A stretch of 64,000 nucleotides of DNA from Microbacterium sp. AK031. Lineage in GTDB: Bacteria > Actinomycetota > Actinomycetes > Actinomycetales > Microbacteriaceae. Below the pieces are notes generated by a model. The model was not told where the DNA came from and did no database searches. It saw nothing but the letters and a program-made list of their open reading frames with translations. The number at the start of each line of letters is the position of its first letter. Position 1 is the stretch's first letter. The stretch is taken from contig NZ_JANUCA010000003.1 of assembly GCF_024807145.1 (NCBI RefSeq), positions 186,001-250,000 on the forward strand, read 5' to 3'. Both the position numbers and the translations under genes were made by a program. Of this stretch, positions 1 to 8,813 are shown in pieces.

Positions 1-1083
1 GTTCGAGCGCTCAGGAGCCTTGGCATAGGCGCGGCGCAACGCGGCGCGGAAGGCGTCTGCCTGATCCCAATCGGATGACATGATCACGACCTGACCGGCG
101 ATGCAGTTGTGGCCGCAGTTCTGCAGTCGCATCGTCGCGATGTGCTCGGCTTGGAAGGTGAGGTCGGCAGCGGTCCACTCGCCCGGCACGACGATGATCG
201 GCGAGACGCCGCCGAGTTCCGCGGTGATCGGTTTCTTCAGAAGCGGACGATTCTCGCGACGGCGACGTTTCGCCGCGGCGCCTGTGCCCCAGGTGATGGC
301 ATCGAACGTCGCTGCGGACCCGGTGATGTGCACGTGCGCGAGCCTCGGATGGGCGGTGAGATACGCACCGACGTCGCCGCCCCCGCGGACGATGCGCAGG
401 AGTCCCGGCTCGATCAGGGGAGCGAACGCGTGCTCGAAGACCGACACGAGCGCGTCCTGGGTCGGATTCACCTTCAGCAGAACCGTGCGATTGTGGGCGA
501 GCAGCTCGTACAGCACATCCAGGACCGGGATCGATGTGACGTTGCCCGCGCCGAGCACGAGTCCCACACCGCCGGATTCTCCTGGGGTGCGTTGAGCAAG
601 ACCGGCGCCCGCACGAGCCGCACGCGGCGTGACGCCGGGATCGAGCCAGACCTCGCCGGTGAATCCCGAGAGCAGCGCCTTGTCGACACCTGTCAGCGGG
701 AATGCGTGCACACGGGTGCGCCCTCCAGGCGCCCGGTCGACGCGGATTCCTTCGAGCGGATTGCGGCCTTCGGCCAGCCTGGACAGAGTCTCGATGTAGG
801 CATCGAGTGCGCCGAGAGTGCTGTACGGACCCGACAGCCACTCCTCGCCGCGCAGCGGATGACTGCCGTTCAGCCCCTTGGACACGGCCGCCGTGTGGGC
901 CCACTCCTCGCCGGATGCTGCGACAGCGGTGCGGACGGCACCCAGCAGCGTCGCCCTCTGCCCGACGGTGAGAGCAGACCAGGTGCGCGCGCCGGTCTCG
1001 AGTTCTTCGATCGCGGCATCCAGCCGCTCGCGGTCGGACTCGTCGAGCCCTCTTGCGGGGGCCAAGGGGGGCGCTGACGTCAT
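1..1083 (-). CDS. Aldehyde dehydrogenase family protein (C-terminus beyond window)
   Basis: The first 361 residues are visible; the gene runs off the left edge. Aldehyde dehydrogenases oxidise aldehydes to acids with NAD(P)+. Visible family marks are the HITGSAATF segment (cofactor region, about residues 252-260), the TAELGG motif with the general-base Glu at 289, and NCGHNC with the catalytic Cys at 327, matching the NxGxxC pattern. The N-terminal 170 residues are longer and less typical than in the classical ~480-residue enzymes, so this looks like the larger actinobacterial subgroup. The ATG at 1083 is preceded by a good AAGGAG ribosome binding site. The substrate cannot be predicted. It reads away from the GPH transporter on the same strand. 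Confidence 0.85.
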   Translation of the reverse strand, partial: MTSAPPLAPARGLDESDRERLDAAIEELETGARTWSALTVGQRATLLGAVRTAVAASGEEWAHTAAVSKGLNGSHPLRGEEWLSGPYSTLGALDAYIETLSRLAEGRNPLEGIRVDRAPGGRTRVHAFPLTGVDKALLSGFTGEVWLDPGVTPRAARAGAGLAQRTPGESGGVGLVLGAGNVTSIPVLDVLYELLAHNRTVLLKVNPTQDALVSVFEHAFAPLIEPGLLRIVRGGGDVGAYLTAHPRLAHVHITGSAATFDAITWGTGAAAKRRRRENRPLLKKPITAELGGVSPIIVVPGEWTAADLTFQAEHIATMRLQNCGHNCIAGQVVIMSSDWDQADAFRAALRRAYAKAPERSN

Positions 1084-1117
1084 CGGCATCTCCTTCGTAC
1101 GGGGTAACGCGCCCAGC

Positions 1118-2518
1118 TTATGCGGGCTGTATCGGTGCGGCCTCGACGTCGTGTCGGCGCAGGCTGTAACGCGACAGCGGAATGAGGCTGAGCGCCATGA
1201 GCGCGGCGGGCAGGATGCTGAAGCTGAGCACGATGCCCATGACTGCTGCATCCGGTTGGACGGCGCTGGCCCCCGCCACGCTGGAGACATACCCCGTCGA
1301 GGCGAGCATGAGTGCGACGGCTGTCGCCCCGAGGGCGAAGCCGATCGTCTCGCCGGCGGTCCAGATCCCCGTGAACGTCCCGGCCTGGCCGGGGCCTGTC
1401 GTGCGCTCGTCGTGCGAGATGACATCGGGCAGCATCGCCATCGGCAGCGACTGCAACCCCGCATAGGCGACGCCGGCGACGGCGACGGAGGCAAAGATCC
1501 ACGGCCCGGGTGCCCACACCGCGAGCGTGATCGTCGCTGACGCGACGAGGAACAGGATGCTGGCGCCGAGGAACGAGCGTTCCTTGCCGATGCGGTTCGC
1601 GATCACGGTCCACGCGGGGGTCGCGATGAGAGCAGGGCCGACGAGAGCGACGAAGAGCACCTCGACGGCCGCCTCGTCGCGCAGCACCCACGTCGCGACA
1701 TACTGCGCACCGGCGAGCATCGTGCCCGTGGCGAGAGCCTGCAGGAGGAAGGTGCCGAGCAGTGCGCGGAACGGGAGGCTGCGCCGCAGCGCCCGGAAGC
1801 CGGAGAGGTACTGGGCGCGCAGGCCAGGCGCGGACTCGCTCTTCCCCGAGTCCGCCGAAGGGGCGACGGCATTCGCCGCGGCATCCGCCGTGCGACTCGC
1901 GATCAGCATGCCGATGCCGATCGCGACACCCGCAATGATCCCCATCAGCAGGTAGCCGGTGACCGGATCGCCGGTCGCGCGGCGGAGCATCGGGCCGCCG
2001 GCGCCGAACAGCAGGATGGCGGCGGTCAGCACGACCACACGCCAGCCCAGCAGGCGCGTGCGCTCGTCGTAGCTGCGGGTGAGCTCGGCCGGCAGTGCGA
2101 CATACGGAACCTGGAACAGGCTGAAGGACGTCGCTGTGCCGAGGAAGGCGAGCAGCACGCAGATCGCGCTCGCGACCGGTCCCCACGACGGCGGCACGGC
2201 GAAGGTGAGGGTGAAGAATATCGGCAGTGTCAGACCGCCGATCAGCATGAACCCGCGTCGAGAGCCGGTGCGGGCGAGATGACGGTCGGATGCTGCGCCG
2301 ATCAGCGGATCGATCACCACGTCCCACACCTTCGCCGATGTGACGATGATCCCGGCGGCGAGGGCCGCGACACCGAGATTGTCGGTGAGGAAGTAAGTCA
2401 GTACGAGCCCGGGCAGCGTGGCATAGCCGCCGGTGCCGAGGGATCCGATCGAATAGGTGACGATCGTTCGCGCGGAAAGGCGGACGGATGCTCGTTCGGG
2501 TCGAGCGTCAGTGCTCAT
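1118..2518 (-). CDS. GPH/MFS-family sugar:cation symporter
   Basis: A 466-residue integral membrane protein with about 12 hydrophobic segments. The segment KVWDVVIDPLIGAASDR (residues 63-79) matches the K-x-x-D-x-x-x-D-P-x-x-G signature of the glycoside-pentoside-hexuronide symporter family, which imports sugars or glycosides with H+ or Na+. The substrate is unknown. A TACACT hexamer on the minus strand at 2525-2530 lies exactly 6 nt before the ATG with no Shine-Dalgarno sequence between, so the mRNA is probably leaderless. The aldehyde dehydrogenase lies 34 bp downstream on the same strand and may be co-transcribed, although it has its own strong ribosome binding site. Confidence 0.85.
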   Translation of the reverse strand: MSTDARPERASVRLSARTIVTYSIGSLGTGGYATLPGLVLTYFLTDNLGVAALAAGIIVTSAKVWDVVIDPLIGAASDRHLARTGSRRGFMLIGGLTLPIFFTLTFAVPPSWGPVASAICVLLAFLGTATSFSLFQVPYVALPAELTRSYDERTRLLGWRVVVLTAAILLFGAGGPMLRRATGDPVTGYLLMGIIAGVAIGIGMLIASRTADAAANAVAPSADSGKSESAPGLRAQYLSGFRALRRSLPFRALLGTFLLQALATGTMLAGAQYVATWVLRDEAAVEVLFVALVGPALIATPAWTVIANRIGKERSFLGASILFLVASATITLAVWAPGPWIFASVAVAGVAYAGLQSLPMAMLPDVISHDERTTGPGQAGTFTGIWTAGETIGFALGATAVALMLASTGYVSSVAGASAVQPDAAVMGIVLSFSILPAALMALSLIPLSRYSLRRHDVEAAPIQPA

Positions 2519-2546
2519 CGCGCCAGTGTAGCGGCGCGATGCGGTC

Positions 2547-2810
2547 TCAGATCAGCGACAGCTCGCGGAGCTTCGACTCGACGTCCTCGTTGCGGGGCTC
2601 GACGTGGTGCGACGCGTCCGGGTAGACGACGACGGGAATGTTCGTACGGCCCGAGATCTCCTTGGCGACGTCCGCCGCCGCAGGCTCTGCCACAAGGTCG
2701 ACATAGGTGTACTCGATGCCGAGCTCATCGAGCTGCTTCTTGGTGCGGACGCAGTCGCGGCACCAGTCGGCGCCGAACAGGGTAATGGAGTCAGAGGCGG
2801 GAGAAGTCAT
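2547..2810 (-). CDS. Glutaredoxin-like (mycoredoxin-type) protein
   Basis: An 87-residue thioredoxin-fold protein with the dithiol active site CRDC at residues 17-20 (preceded by GADW) and the TNIPVVVYPD stretch expected for the cis-Pro loop. The small actinobacterial glutaredoxins known as mycoredoxins reduce mycothiol-protein mixed disulfides in the cytoplasm; assignment to that group rests on size and phylum only. A TATCCT hexamer on the minus strand (2817-2822) lies 6 nt before the ATG, so leaderless initiation is likely. It ends 28 bp before the transporter start but appears to be separately transcribed. Confidence 0.85.
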   Translation of the reverse strand: MTSPASDSITLFGADWCRDCVRTKKQLDELGIEYTYVDLVAEPAAADVAKEISGRTNIPVVVYPDASHHVEPRNEDVESKLRELSLI

Positions 2811-2958
2811 GAATCCAGGATATGGGAGTGCGGATGGGCAGGCGCTGAAACGGGATCATCGCTGAAGCGCTGTGCACAGGCTCGGGGAGACAGCGAAAGT
2901 TCATAGTGGAACATGAAACGATGGGTCTTGCTGACCGGCGCGATCAGAGGGGACGAGA

Positions 2959-4146
2959 ATGCGCACTGCTGTCACGATCATCGTCCCCACCTTCAACGAA
3001 CGCGAGAACATCGCCGAGCTCGTCGTCCGTGCTGGCGCGGTCTTGGCCGATCGAGACGCCGAGATCCTCGTCATCGACGACAGCACAGACGGCACGGCCG
3101 GCGAGGTCGAACGCGTCTCGGCCGACGCAGCGCTTCCGGTGCGGGTGATCCATCGTGCGGAGAACACCGGAGGACTCGGCGGAGCTGTCGCGCTCGGCTT
3201 GGCAGAGGCTGCCGCCGACATCTGCATCGTCATGGACGGCGACCTTCAGCATCCGCCCGAGTTGATTCCCGAGATGCTCTCTCGTTTCGAGCGGGGTGAT
3301 GTCGACGTCGTCGCGGCGTCCCGCTATGTCGGCGGTGGCCACTCTCGAGGTCTCGGCACCGCCGTGCGATTCGGTGTCTCGCGGGCCGCGACCTTGCTCA
3401 CGAAGGCGATGTTCCCCCGGCGACTGGCGCGCAGCACCGATCCGATGACCGGCTTCTTCCTGGTCGACCGCCGTCGCCTCGACGTGCCGGCACTACGCCC
3501 GCAGGGCTTCAAGATCCTGCTCGAGATCCTCGCGAGATCGGATGTGCGCATCGCTGAGGTGCCGATGGAGTTCTCCGAGCGCCGCAACGGCACATCGAAG
3601 GCCACGCTGCGCCAGGGGGCGACGTTCATCGCTCACCTCGCGCGGCTGCGGTTCGGCAAGATGTCGCTGTTCGCAGTGATCGGCGGCATCGGCGCGGTCG
3701 CGAATCTCGCCATCATGTGGGCTCTGACGACGATGGGGATGCCGTACATCTGGGCCGCGATCATCGGCGCAGAGGTCACCATCGTCGGCAACTTCTTCCT
3801 TCAGGAGCGGTTCGTCTTCGGCGACATGCGCCCTGATGCCCGCGGCGTCGGAACCCGTTTCGCTGCCTCCTTCACGTTCAACAACATCGAGGCCGCCCTG
3901 CGCATCCCGATAATGGCGTTGATGGTCGAGACCTGGCACATCTCCAGTGTGCTGGCGACCGGGCTCTCGCTGATCGTCGCGTTCTTCGCACGCTTCCTGT
4001 TCCACTCGCTGTTCGTCTACGCGCCTCGCCGGGCAAGGGGACGAACGGATGCCGCGTCGGCGGTGTCCGAATCGAAACCGGACACCGCCGCCCAGCGCAT
4101 CATCCGCGCGATCGACGCTGAGGCGATGCGGCCGGGGGAACTCTGA
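2959..4146 (+). CDS. GT2 glycosyltransferase (polyprenol-phosphate mannose/glucose synthase-like) with GtrA domain
   Basis: 395 residues. The N-terminal 230 residues form a family 2 glycosyltransferase: VPTFNERENI at 9-18, VIDDSTDG near 38-45, and the metal-binding MDGDLQHPP with Asp93/Asp95. This is the dolichol/polyprenol-phosphate mannosyltransferase pattern, which moves a sugar from a nucleotide sugar to a lipid phosphate. From about residue 235 the protein has four hydrophobic segments resembling GtrA, a membrane domain often linked to flipping of lipid-linked sugars. The fusion suggests synthesis and membrane handling of a polyprenyl-phosphosugar for envelope glycosylation. The start is supported by a GAGGGG ribosome binding site just upstream. 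Confidence 0.88.
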   Translation: MRTAVTIIVPTFNERENIAELVVRAGAVLADRDAEILVIDDSTDGTAGEVERVSADAALPVRVIHRAENTGGLGGAVALGLAEAAADICIVMDGDLQHPPELIPEMLSRFERGDVDVVAASRYVGGGHSRGLGTAVRFGVSRAATLLTKAMFPRRLARSTDPMTGFFLVDRRRLDVPALRPQGFKILLEILARSDVRIAEVPMEFSERRNGTSKATLRQGATFIAHLARLRFGKMSLFAVIGGIGAVANLAIMWALTTMGMPYIWAAIIGAEVTIVGNFFLQERFVFGDMRPDARGVGTRFAASFTFNNIEAALRIPIMALMVETWHISSVLATGLSLIVAFFARFLFHSLFVYAPRRARGRTDAASAVSESKPDTAAQRIIRAIDAEAMRPGEL

Positions 4147-4168
4147 CGAATCGGGCTACGATGTCCCG

Positions 4169-5350
4169 GTGAATGGACAGACCGCACCCGCCCGGTATCG
4201 ACTGAACCGGATGCTGCCGCGAGACCCGAACCAACCGCACCGCAGCGCCAGCATGCTGGAGTTGTTCTTCGATCTCGTCTTCGTCGTCGCGGTCAGTATC
4301 GCCTCCGCCGAACTGCACCACGCGCTCGCGGAGGGCGATTTCCTGCACGGAGTCACCAGCTATGCGATGGTGTTCTTCGCCATCTGGTGGGCGTGGATGA
4401 ACTTCACCTGGTTCGCCACCAGCTACGACACGGACGACTGGCTCTACCGGGTGCTGACGTTCGTGCAGATGGGTGGTGTGCTGGTGCTCGCGGCGGGGGT
4501 CCCGAGCGCCTTCTCCGAAGGCGATTTCCTGATCGCGGTCGTCGGCTACATCATCATGCGCATCGCGATGATCGCCCAGTGGCTGCGTGCATCTCGTGGC
4601 TCTCGCCCACTTCGCACGGCCACCCGGCGTTATGCGCTCGGCATCGGGGTCGCTCAAGTTCTCTGGGTGGCCTTCCTCTTCCTGCCGTCGGAGCTTCGCG
4701 TCCCCGCCTTCGTCGTCTTCGCGCTCGTCGAGATCTCGATCCCTGTCTTCGCGGAGTACAGGCAGCAGACGCCGTGGCATCCGCACCACATCACCGAGCG
4801 ATACGGCCTGTTCACGATCATCGTGCTGGGCGAAAGCCTGCTCGCCTCGGCGAACGCCATCATCGAAGCACTGCATGAGGTCGAATCGCTCGGTCCGCTC
4901 ATCGCGATCGCCGTGCTGACGCTCATCGTGACGGCATCCCTGTGGTGGATCTATTTCTGGCCGCCGCACCACCGTGCGATCACGTCCTTCGGACGGTCGC
5001 TCCGCTACGGCTACACGCATTACTTCGTGTTCGCCGCTGCCGCCGCCTTCTCCGCCGGCATCGAGGTCGAGATCGACGTGCTCACCGGGCACAGCGAACT
5101 CAGCCCGCTCACAGCCTCGTTCACGGTCACGGTGCCGATCGCTGTGTTCCTCATCGGAATCTGGTGGATCGCGATCCGCGACCATGCGGATCGCATCGTG
5201 AACACGGTCTTCCCGATCGGCGCGTTCGTCGTGCTGCTGGATCCGCTCATCCCGGTTCCGATCACGCTGACCGCGGGCATCATGATCGTTCTCGTCGTGG
5301 TGCTGGTGATCCGTCCCCCGGTCCAGCAGCGGAACATTCCTGCGGCGTAA
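4169..5350 (+). CDS. LtrA family membrane protein (low temperature requirement A)
   Basis: 393 residues with many transmembrane helices. The N-terminal LELFFDLVFVVAVSIAS segment is the hallmark of the LtrA family, named after a Listeria gene needed for growth at low temperature; the biochemical role is unknown. The GTG at 4169 is chosen because TACGAT (4157-4162) lies exactly 6 nt upstream, giving a leaderless transcript, and because the family N-terminus (arginine-rich, then RSASMLELFFDL) begins there. An upstream in-frame ATG at 4049 lies inside the glycosyltransferase gene and is unlikely. The C-terminus is hydrophobic and ends in a short basic tail. Confidence 0.85.
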   Translation: MNGQTAPARYRLNRMLPRDPNQPHRSASMLELFFDLVFVVAVSIASAELHHALAEGDFLHGVTSYAMVFFAIWWAWMNFTWFATSYDTDDWLYRVLTFVQMGGVLVLAAGVPSAFSEGDFLIAVVGYIIMRIAMIAQWLRASRGSRPLRTATRRYALGIGVAQVLWVAFLFLPSELRVPAFVVFALVEISIPVFAEYRQQTPWHPHHITERYGLFTIIVLGESLLASANAIIEALHEVESLGPLIAIAVLTLIVTASLWWIYFWPPHHRAITSFGRSLRYGYTHYFVFAAAAAFSAGIEVEIDVLTGHSELSPLTASFTVTVPIAVFLIGIWWIAIRDHADRIVNTVFPIGAFVVLLDPLIPVPITLTAGIMIVLVVVLVIRPPVQQRNIPAA

Positions 5351-5538
5351 GAGCCCCGAACCGACGGCTCCGACCGATATCGGGTACACTGATCCTGCAA
5401 CGTGAAGGATTCGCCGCGATTTCGGCGCATCACGTCGCCACTGATCAGGGCCGTAAAGGACCGCACGCACCGACGCGCGCGGCATCCGCTCGATCTCGAA
5501 GAACATGAGGCGCGCCTGCGCGCGCACGGACAAAAGCA
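5351..5538. other. Intergenic region with a possible promoter
   Basis: No gene is seen. A TACACT hexamer near 5385-5390 could be a -10 element for the small gene that starts at 5539, which would give a leader of roughly 140 nt. The leader is rich in GCGC runs and could fold, but no known riboswitch or leader peptide was recognised. Confidence 0.3.
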
Positions 5539-5817
5539 ATGAGCATCACAATGACCAGTACCTCCATCCATTCACCGACACCACTGAGTTGGAAGCAAGC
5601 AGACGACAACGTGCACGTCGCGACCCGAGACGGAGAATTCGCCGGTTTCGTCGAGTTCGACGGCACAAGGCATCTCACGCACGACAGCCATGGCACCGAA
5701 CTCGGCGCATTCGTGACCCTCGCCGACGCGCGGCGCGCGCTGGACGGCAAACCGCGCCGGAACTCCCGCTCGATTCGGCGGACGCTGCGTCGCCACCTCA
5801 GCCGCGCTCGCTCCTGA
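5539..5817 (+). CDS. Small conserved-type protein of unknown function (92 aa)
   Basis: A 92-residue protein with no recognised domain. Residues 18-60 read like a short beta-rich domain (LSWKQADDNVHVATRDGEF... GFVEFDG), followed by an Ala/Arg helix and a strongly basic tail rich in Arg and Ser. The basic tail could bind nucleic acid, but this is only inference. No clear ribosome binding site precedes the ATG at 5539, and a second ATG at 5551 is an equally possible start. It stands alone between LtrA and the desaturase. Confidence 0.55.
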   Translation: MSITMTSTSIHSPTPLSWKQADDNVHVATRDGEFAGFVEFDGTRHLTHDSHGTELGAFVTLADARRALDGKPRRNSRSIRRTLRRHLSRARS

Positions 5818-5862
5818 CGGTGGTCGGCGCGCCTGGTATGTATACGTCGGGGCGCATACGGG

Positions 5863-5881
5863 TCGCGTTAGCCTAAGGTAA
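5863..5881 (+). promoter_or_regulatory. DtxR/IdeR-like iron box upstream of the desaturase
   Basis: The 19-mer TCGCGTTAGCCTAAGGTAA matches the DtxR/IdeR consensus TTAGGTTAGCCTAACCTAA at 14 of 19 positions, including an unbroken ten-base centre GTTAGCCTAA. It lies 62 bp before the proposed desaturase start. Iron-dependent repressors of this family bind such sites when loaded with Fe2+. The desaturase is a diiron enzyme, so iron control would be plausible. The site is seen in the sequence; binding is inferred. Confidence 0.5.
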
Positions 5882-5942
5882 GCGATCGGCAGCTGCCTTT
5901 GGCTTTCACAGCTCAAGGGCTCCGATCGACAGGAGAAGCAAC

Positions 5943-7055
5943 ATCTCCACCTCAACGGTCGTCGAAACGACCAGCACCCTCGGACCGGTACGTCAGACGT
6001 ACTCCGGCAATGCCGATTTCCCGCCTATGGCACGCGCGTTCAAGAACGTGTCGCAGGTCGTCCGCGAGATGGGCCTGCTGCAGCGCACCAAGTGGTTCTA
6101 TCTGCTCAACGCGCTGGGCATCGCGCTCGCGCTCGGCGGAGCGGTCACGGGCTTCATCCTGCTCGGTGACAGCTGGTTCCAGCTGCTCATCGCCGGAGCT
6201 CTCGGCATCATCTTCACGCAGATCGCCTTCGTCGCGCACGAGGCGGCGCACCGGCAGGTCCTCACTTCGGGCCCGGCGAACTTCCGGCTTGCGCGCGTCC
6301 TCGTAGGACTCGTCGGGATGAGCTATTCCTGGTGGGACAACAAGCACACCAAGCACCATGGCAACCCCAACCAGGTGGGCAAGGACCCCGACATCGAAGT
6401 CGACACGGTCTCGTTCCTCGAAGAGGACGCTGCCAAGTCTCGCGGCCTCATCCGTCTGATCACGCGCAAGCAGGGGTGGCTGTTCTTCCCGCTGCTGACG
6501 CTCGAGGGCCTGAATCTCCACTACCTCGGCCTGAAGTACCTGCTCACGAAGAAGGACGTCAAGGGTCGCTGGATCGAGCTGGCGCTGATCACCGCGCGCC
6601 TAGCGGCTGTTCTGGTTCCCGTTTTCCTCATGCTCCCGCTCGGGATGGCGTTCGCCTTCATGGGCGTGCAGCTCGCCGTCTTCGGCGTTTACATGGGCGC
6701 AGCGTTCGCGCCGAACCACAAGGGCATGCCGATCATCGAGCCGGGCGCCCGACTGGACTTCTTCACCAAGCAGGTGCGCACCTCGCGCAACATCTCCGGT
6801 GGCTGGTGGGTGACCATGTTCATGGGCGGCCTCAACTACCAGGTCGAGCACCACCTCTTCCCGAACATGCCGCGCCCGCACCTGGCGAAGGCCAGGGAGA
6901 TCGTGCGCGACTACTGCCTCGCCAACGACGTGCCGTACACCGAGACCAGCCTTCTCAAGTCGTACGCGATCGTCATCGAGTATCTGAACCGCGTCGGCCT
7001 CGCCGCGGGCGATCCGTTCGACTGCCCCGCAGTGGCGCAGTTCGGACGGGCGTAG
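5943..7055 (+). CDS. Membrane fatty acid desaturase (acyl-CoA/acyl-lipid type), apparent ATC start
   Basis: A membrane diiron desaturase that inserts a double bond into fatty acyl chains. The three histidine boxes are visible: HEAAH (71-75), HTKHH (107-111) and QVEHH (272-276), numbered from the first in-frame ATG at 6027. Hydrophobic pairs lie between them. No ATG, GTG or TTG precedes 6027 in frame after the stop at 5874, and 6027 has no ribosome binding site. Translation from the ATC at 5943 adds 28 residues (STSTVVETTSTL onward), resembles the usual family N-terminus, and sits 7 nt after a clean AGGAG (5931-5935). I therefore favour an ATC start, or a base change in what was ATG. A putative iron box lies upstream. 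Confidence 0.85.
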   Translation: MSTSTVVETTSTLGPVRQTYSGNADFPPMARAFKNVSQVVREMGLLQRTKWFYLLNALGIALALGGAVTGFILLGDSWFQLLIAGALGIIFTQIAFVAHEAAHRQVLTSGPANFRLARVLVGLVGMSYSWWDNKHTKHHGNPNQVGKDPDIEVDTVSFLEEDAAKSRGLIRLITRKQGWLFFPLLTLEGLNLHYLGLKYLLTKKDVKGRWIELALITARLAAVLVPVFLMLPLGMAFAFMGVQLAVFGVYMGAAFAPNHKGMPIIEPGARLDFFTKQVRTSRNISGGWWVTMFMGGLNYQVEHHLFPNMPRPHLAKAREIVRDYCLANDVPYTETSLLKSYAIVIEYLNRVGLAAGDPFDCPAVAQFGRA

Positions 7056-7115
7056 GAGACCTCACCGGTAGAGGATGCCCTTTCGGCGGCGCAGCCCATT
7101 CGCTACTTTGTGGGC

Positions 7116-7352
7116 ATGGACAATGACTATTCAGGAATGGCCGCAGGCCTCGGAATCGGCGCCATCATCTTCGGACTGGTGATCTATCTCGGAACCATCG
7201 CGCTGATGCTGTGGATCGGATACCTGCTCATGCGCACTGCAGTGAAGAACGGCATCCTTCGTGCCGATGCGGAGCGTGCGGGTCAGCGACCCGGAGACCC
7301 GTATGCGGGGCCGCCGAGCACTCAGCAGCAGGGGATGCCGCCCAGGCAGTGA
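7116..7352 (+). CDS. Small single-span membrane protein (78 aa)
   Basis: A 78-residue protein with one or two closely spaced hydrophobic segments (roughly residues 9-42) and a polar, Pro/Gln-rich cytoplasmic tail. No family was recognised. The ATG at 7116 is preferred to the GTG at 7110 because TACTTT (7104-7109) ends exactly 6 nt before it, the spacing seen at several leaderless genes in this window. The amidase gene follows after 27 bp with its own promoter-like hexamer. Confidence 0.6.
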   Translation: MDNDYSGMAAGLGIGAIIFGLVIYLGTIALMLWIGYLLMRTAVKNGILRADAERAGQRPGDPYAGPPSTQQQGMPPRQ

Positions 7353-7379
7353 ATCGTGTGCCGCCCGTAGGCTCGAGGC

Positions 7380-8786
7380 ATGGCTGAGCTCCACGACCTG
7401 ACGGCGATCGAACAGTTGGCGGCGCTCCGCGCGCGCGAGGTTGGTCCCGTCGAGCTCACCCGGCACTATCTCGACCGCATCGCGCGTCTGGACGACGGTC
7501 TCGGCGCGTTCGTCGAGGTGACGGCGGATGCTGCGCTCGCGCGCGCCGTTTCACTCGCAGACGCGGCGCCGGAGGGCGCGTTGTGGGGACTGCCGTTCGG
7601 CGACAAGGACCTCGTGCCGCGTGCCGGAGTGCCGACACGTTTCGGCTCCCGTCTGCACCAGGATTTCGTTCCGGATACCACGGCCGATCAGGCTGCGGTG
7701 CTCGATGAAGCCGGTGGCATCAGTCTCGGCAAGACGAACACCCCGGAGTTCGGCCTCACCGGCTACACCGAGACGCAGATCGCCCCGCCCGCGCGCGACC
7801 CGTGGAACCCGATCAACGGTGCGGGAGGATCGAGCGGCGGTGCGGCGACGGCGGTGGCTGCGGGACTGCTCCCGCTCGCCCCGGCATCCGATGGTGGTGG
7901 CTCGATCCGCATTCCCGCCGCGACGGTGGGCGTCGTGGGGCTCAAACCATCGCGGGGGAGGGTTCCGTTCGCCTCCGGCCTCGACAGTCCCGGCGGTCTG
8001 CCGGTGGCCGGCCCGATCGCGCGGAATGTGGCGGATGCTGCGCTGCTGCTCGACGTTCAGGTGCGCGGACGCGCGTACTCGTACGCGACGTCGGCGCCCG
8101 GTGGGGCGTCGTTCCTCGATACTGCGACGTCGGCACCGGCATCCGTTCGCGTCGGTGTCACGACCGTGTCGCCGTGGGATGAGGCCGAGGACATCCGGCT
8201 CGATCCCGATGCTGCGCGCGCGGTGGACATTGCGACTGCATTGCTGGCGGATGCCGGACACGGCGTCGATCTGTTCGAGTGGCGTCCGAGGGGCTATGCG
8301 GAGATGTTCACGACGATCTGGCGCACGAGCGCCGCGCGAATGAATCTGTCGGATGCGGAACTCCAGCTCGTGGAGCCGATCACGGCGTGGCTCGCGCGTG
8401 AGGGACGGGCGCTGACCGGCACGCAGGTGCTCGACGCTCTCGCGGCCGCGACGACTTTCGAGCGGGAGACCATCACGGCCTTCGCTCCGTTCGACGCCGT
8501 GCTGACGCCGGCGCTCGCGCTGCCGCCTCAGCCCGTCGGCTGGTTCCATCCGACGGATGCCGCCGAGAACTTCTCCCAGCAGGTGCGGTACGCGCCGTAC
8601 TCGAGCTTCGTGAACGTCGCTGGGCTGCCCGCGATCGTGGTGCCGGTGACGTTGAGCGGTGCAGGCCATCCGGTCAGCGTGCAGCTGATCGGCCGGCCGG
8701 GTGGGGAAGCGCGGATCATTGCGCTGGCAGCAGAACTGGAGCGCCTTGTCGGGCCTCTGCCGAGGCCTGTTGTCTGGCGCGGGTAG
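7380..8786 (+). CDS. Amidase (amidase signature family)
   Basis: A 468-residue hydrolase of the amidase signature family, which cleaves carbon-nitrogen amide bonds. The Ser-cisSer-Lys triad is visible: Lys76 in LPFGDKDL, the cis-Ser at about 152 in GAGGSSGGAATA, and the nucleophile Ser175 in DGGGSIRIPA. The length is normal. The family also includes GatA, but there is no gatC or gatB nearby and GatA-specific features are not evident, so a catabolic amidase is more likely; the substrate is unknown. TAGGCT (7368-7373) ends 6 nt before the ATG with no ribosome binding site, suggesting a leaderless mRNA. Confidence 0.88.
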   Translation: MAELHDLTAIEQLAALRAREVGPVELTRHYLDRIARLDDGLGAFVEVTADAALARAVSLADAAPEGALWGLPFGDKDLVPRAGVPTRFGSRLHQDFVPDTTADQAAVLDEAGGISLGKTNTPEFGLTGYTETQIAPPARDPWNPINGAGGSSGGAATAVAAGLLPLAPASDGGGSIRIPAATVGVVGLKPSRGRVPFASGLDSPGGLPVAGPIARNVADAALLLDVQVRGRAYSYATSAPGGASFLDTATSAPASVRVGVTTVSPWDEAEDIRLDPDAARAVDIATALLADAGHGVDLFEWRPRGYAEMFTTIWRTSAARMNLSDAELQLVEPITAWLAREGRALTGTQVLDALAAATTFERETITAFAPFDAVLTPALALPPQPVGWFHPTDAAENFSQQVRYAPYSSFVNVAGLPAIVVPVTLSGAGHPVSVQLIGRPGGEARIIALAAELERLVGPLPRPVVWRG

Positions 8787-8813
8787 TGTGAGCTGTGACG
8801 GAGGGACGCCGCA

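Noticed and set aside
5505..5540. A leader peptide before the 92-residue gene
   Set aside because: The frame does not stop near the gene start and has no ribosome binding site.
7380..8786. Amidase as GatA of the Asp/Glu-tRNA amidotransferase
   Set aside because: No gatB or gatC is nearby and it appears independently transcribed, so a general amidase is more likely.
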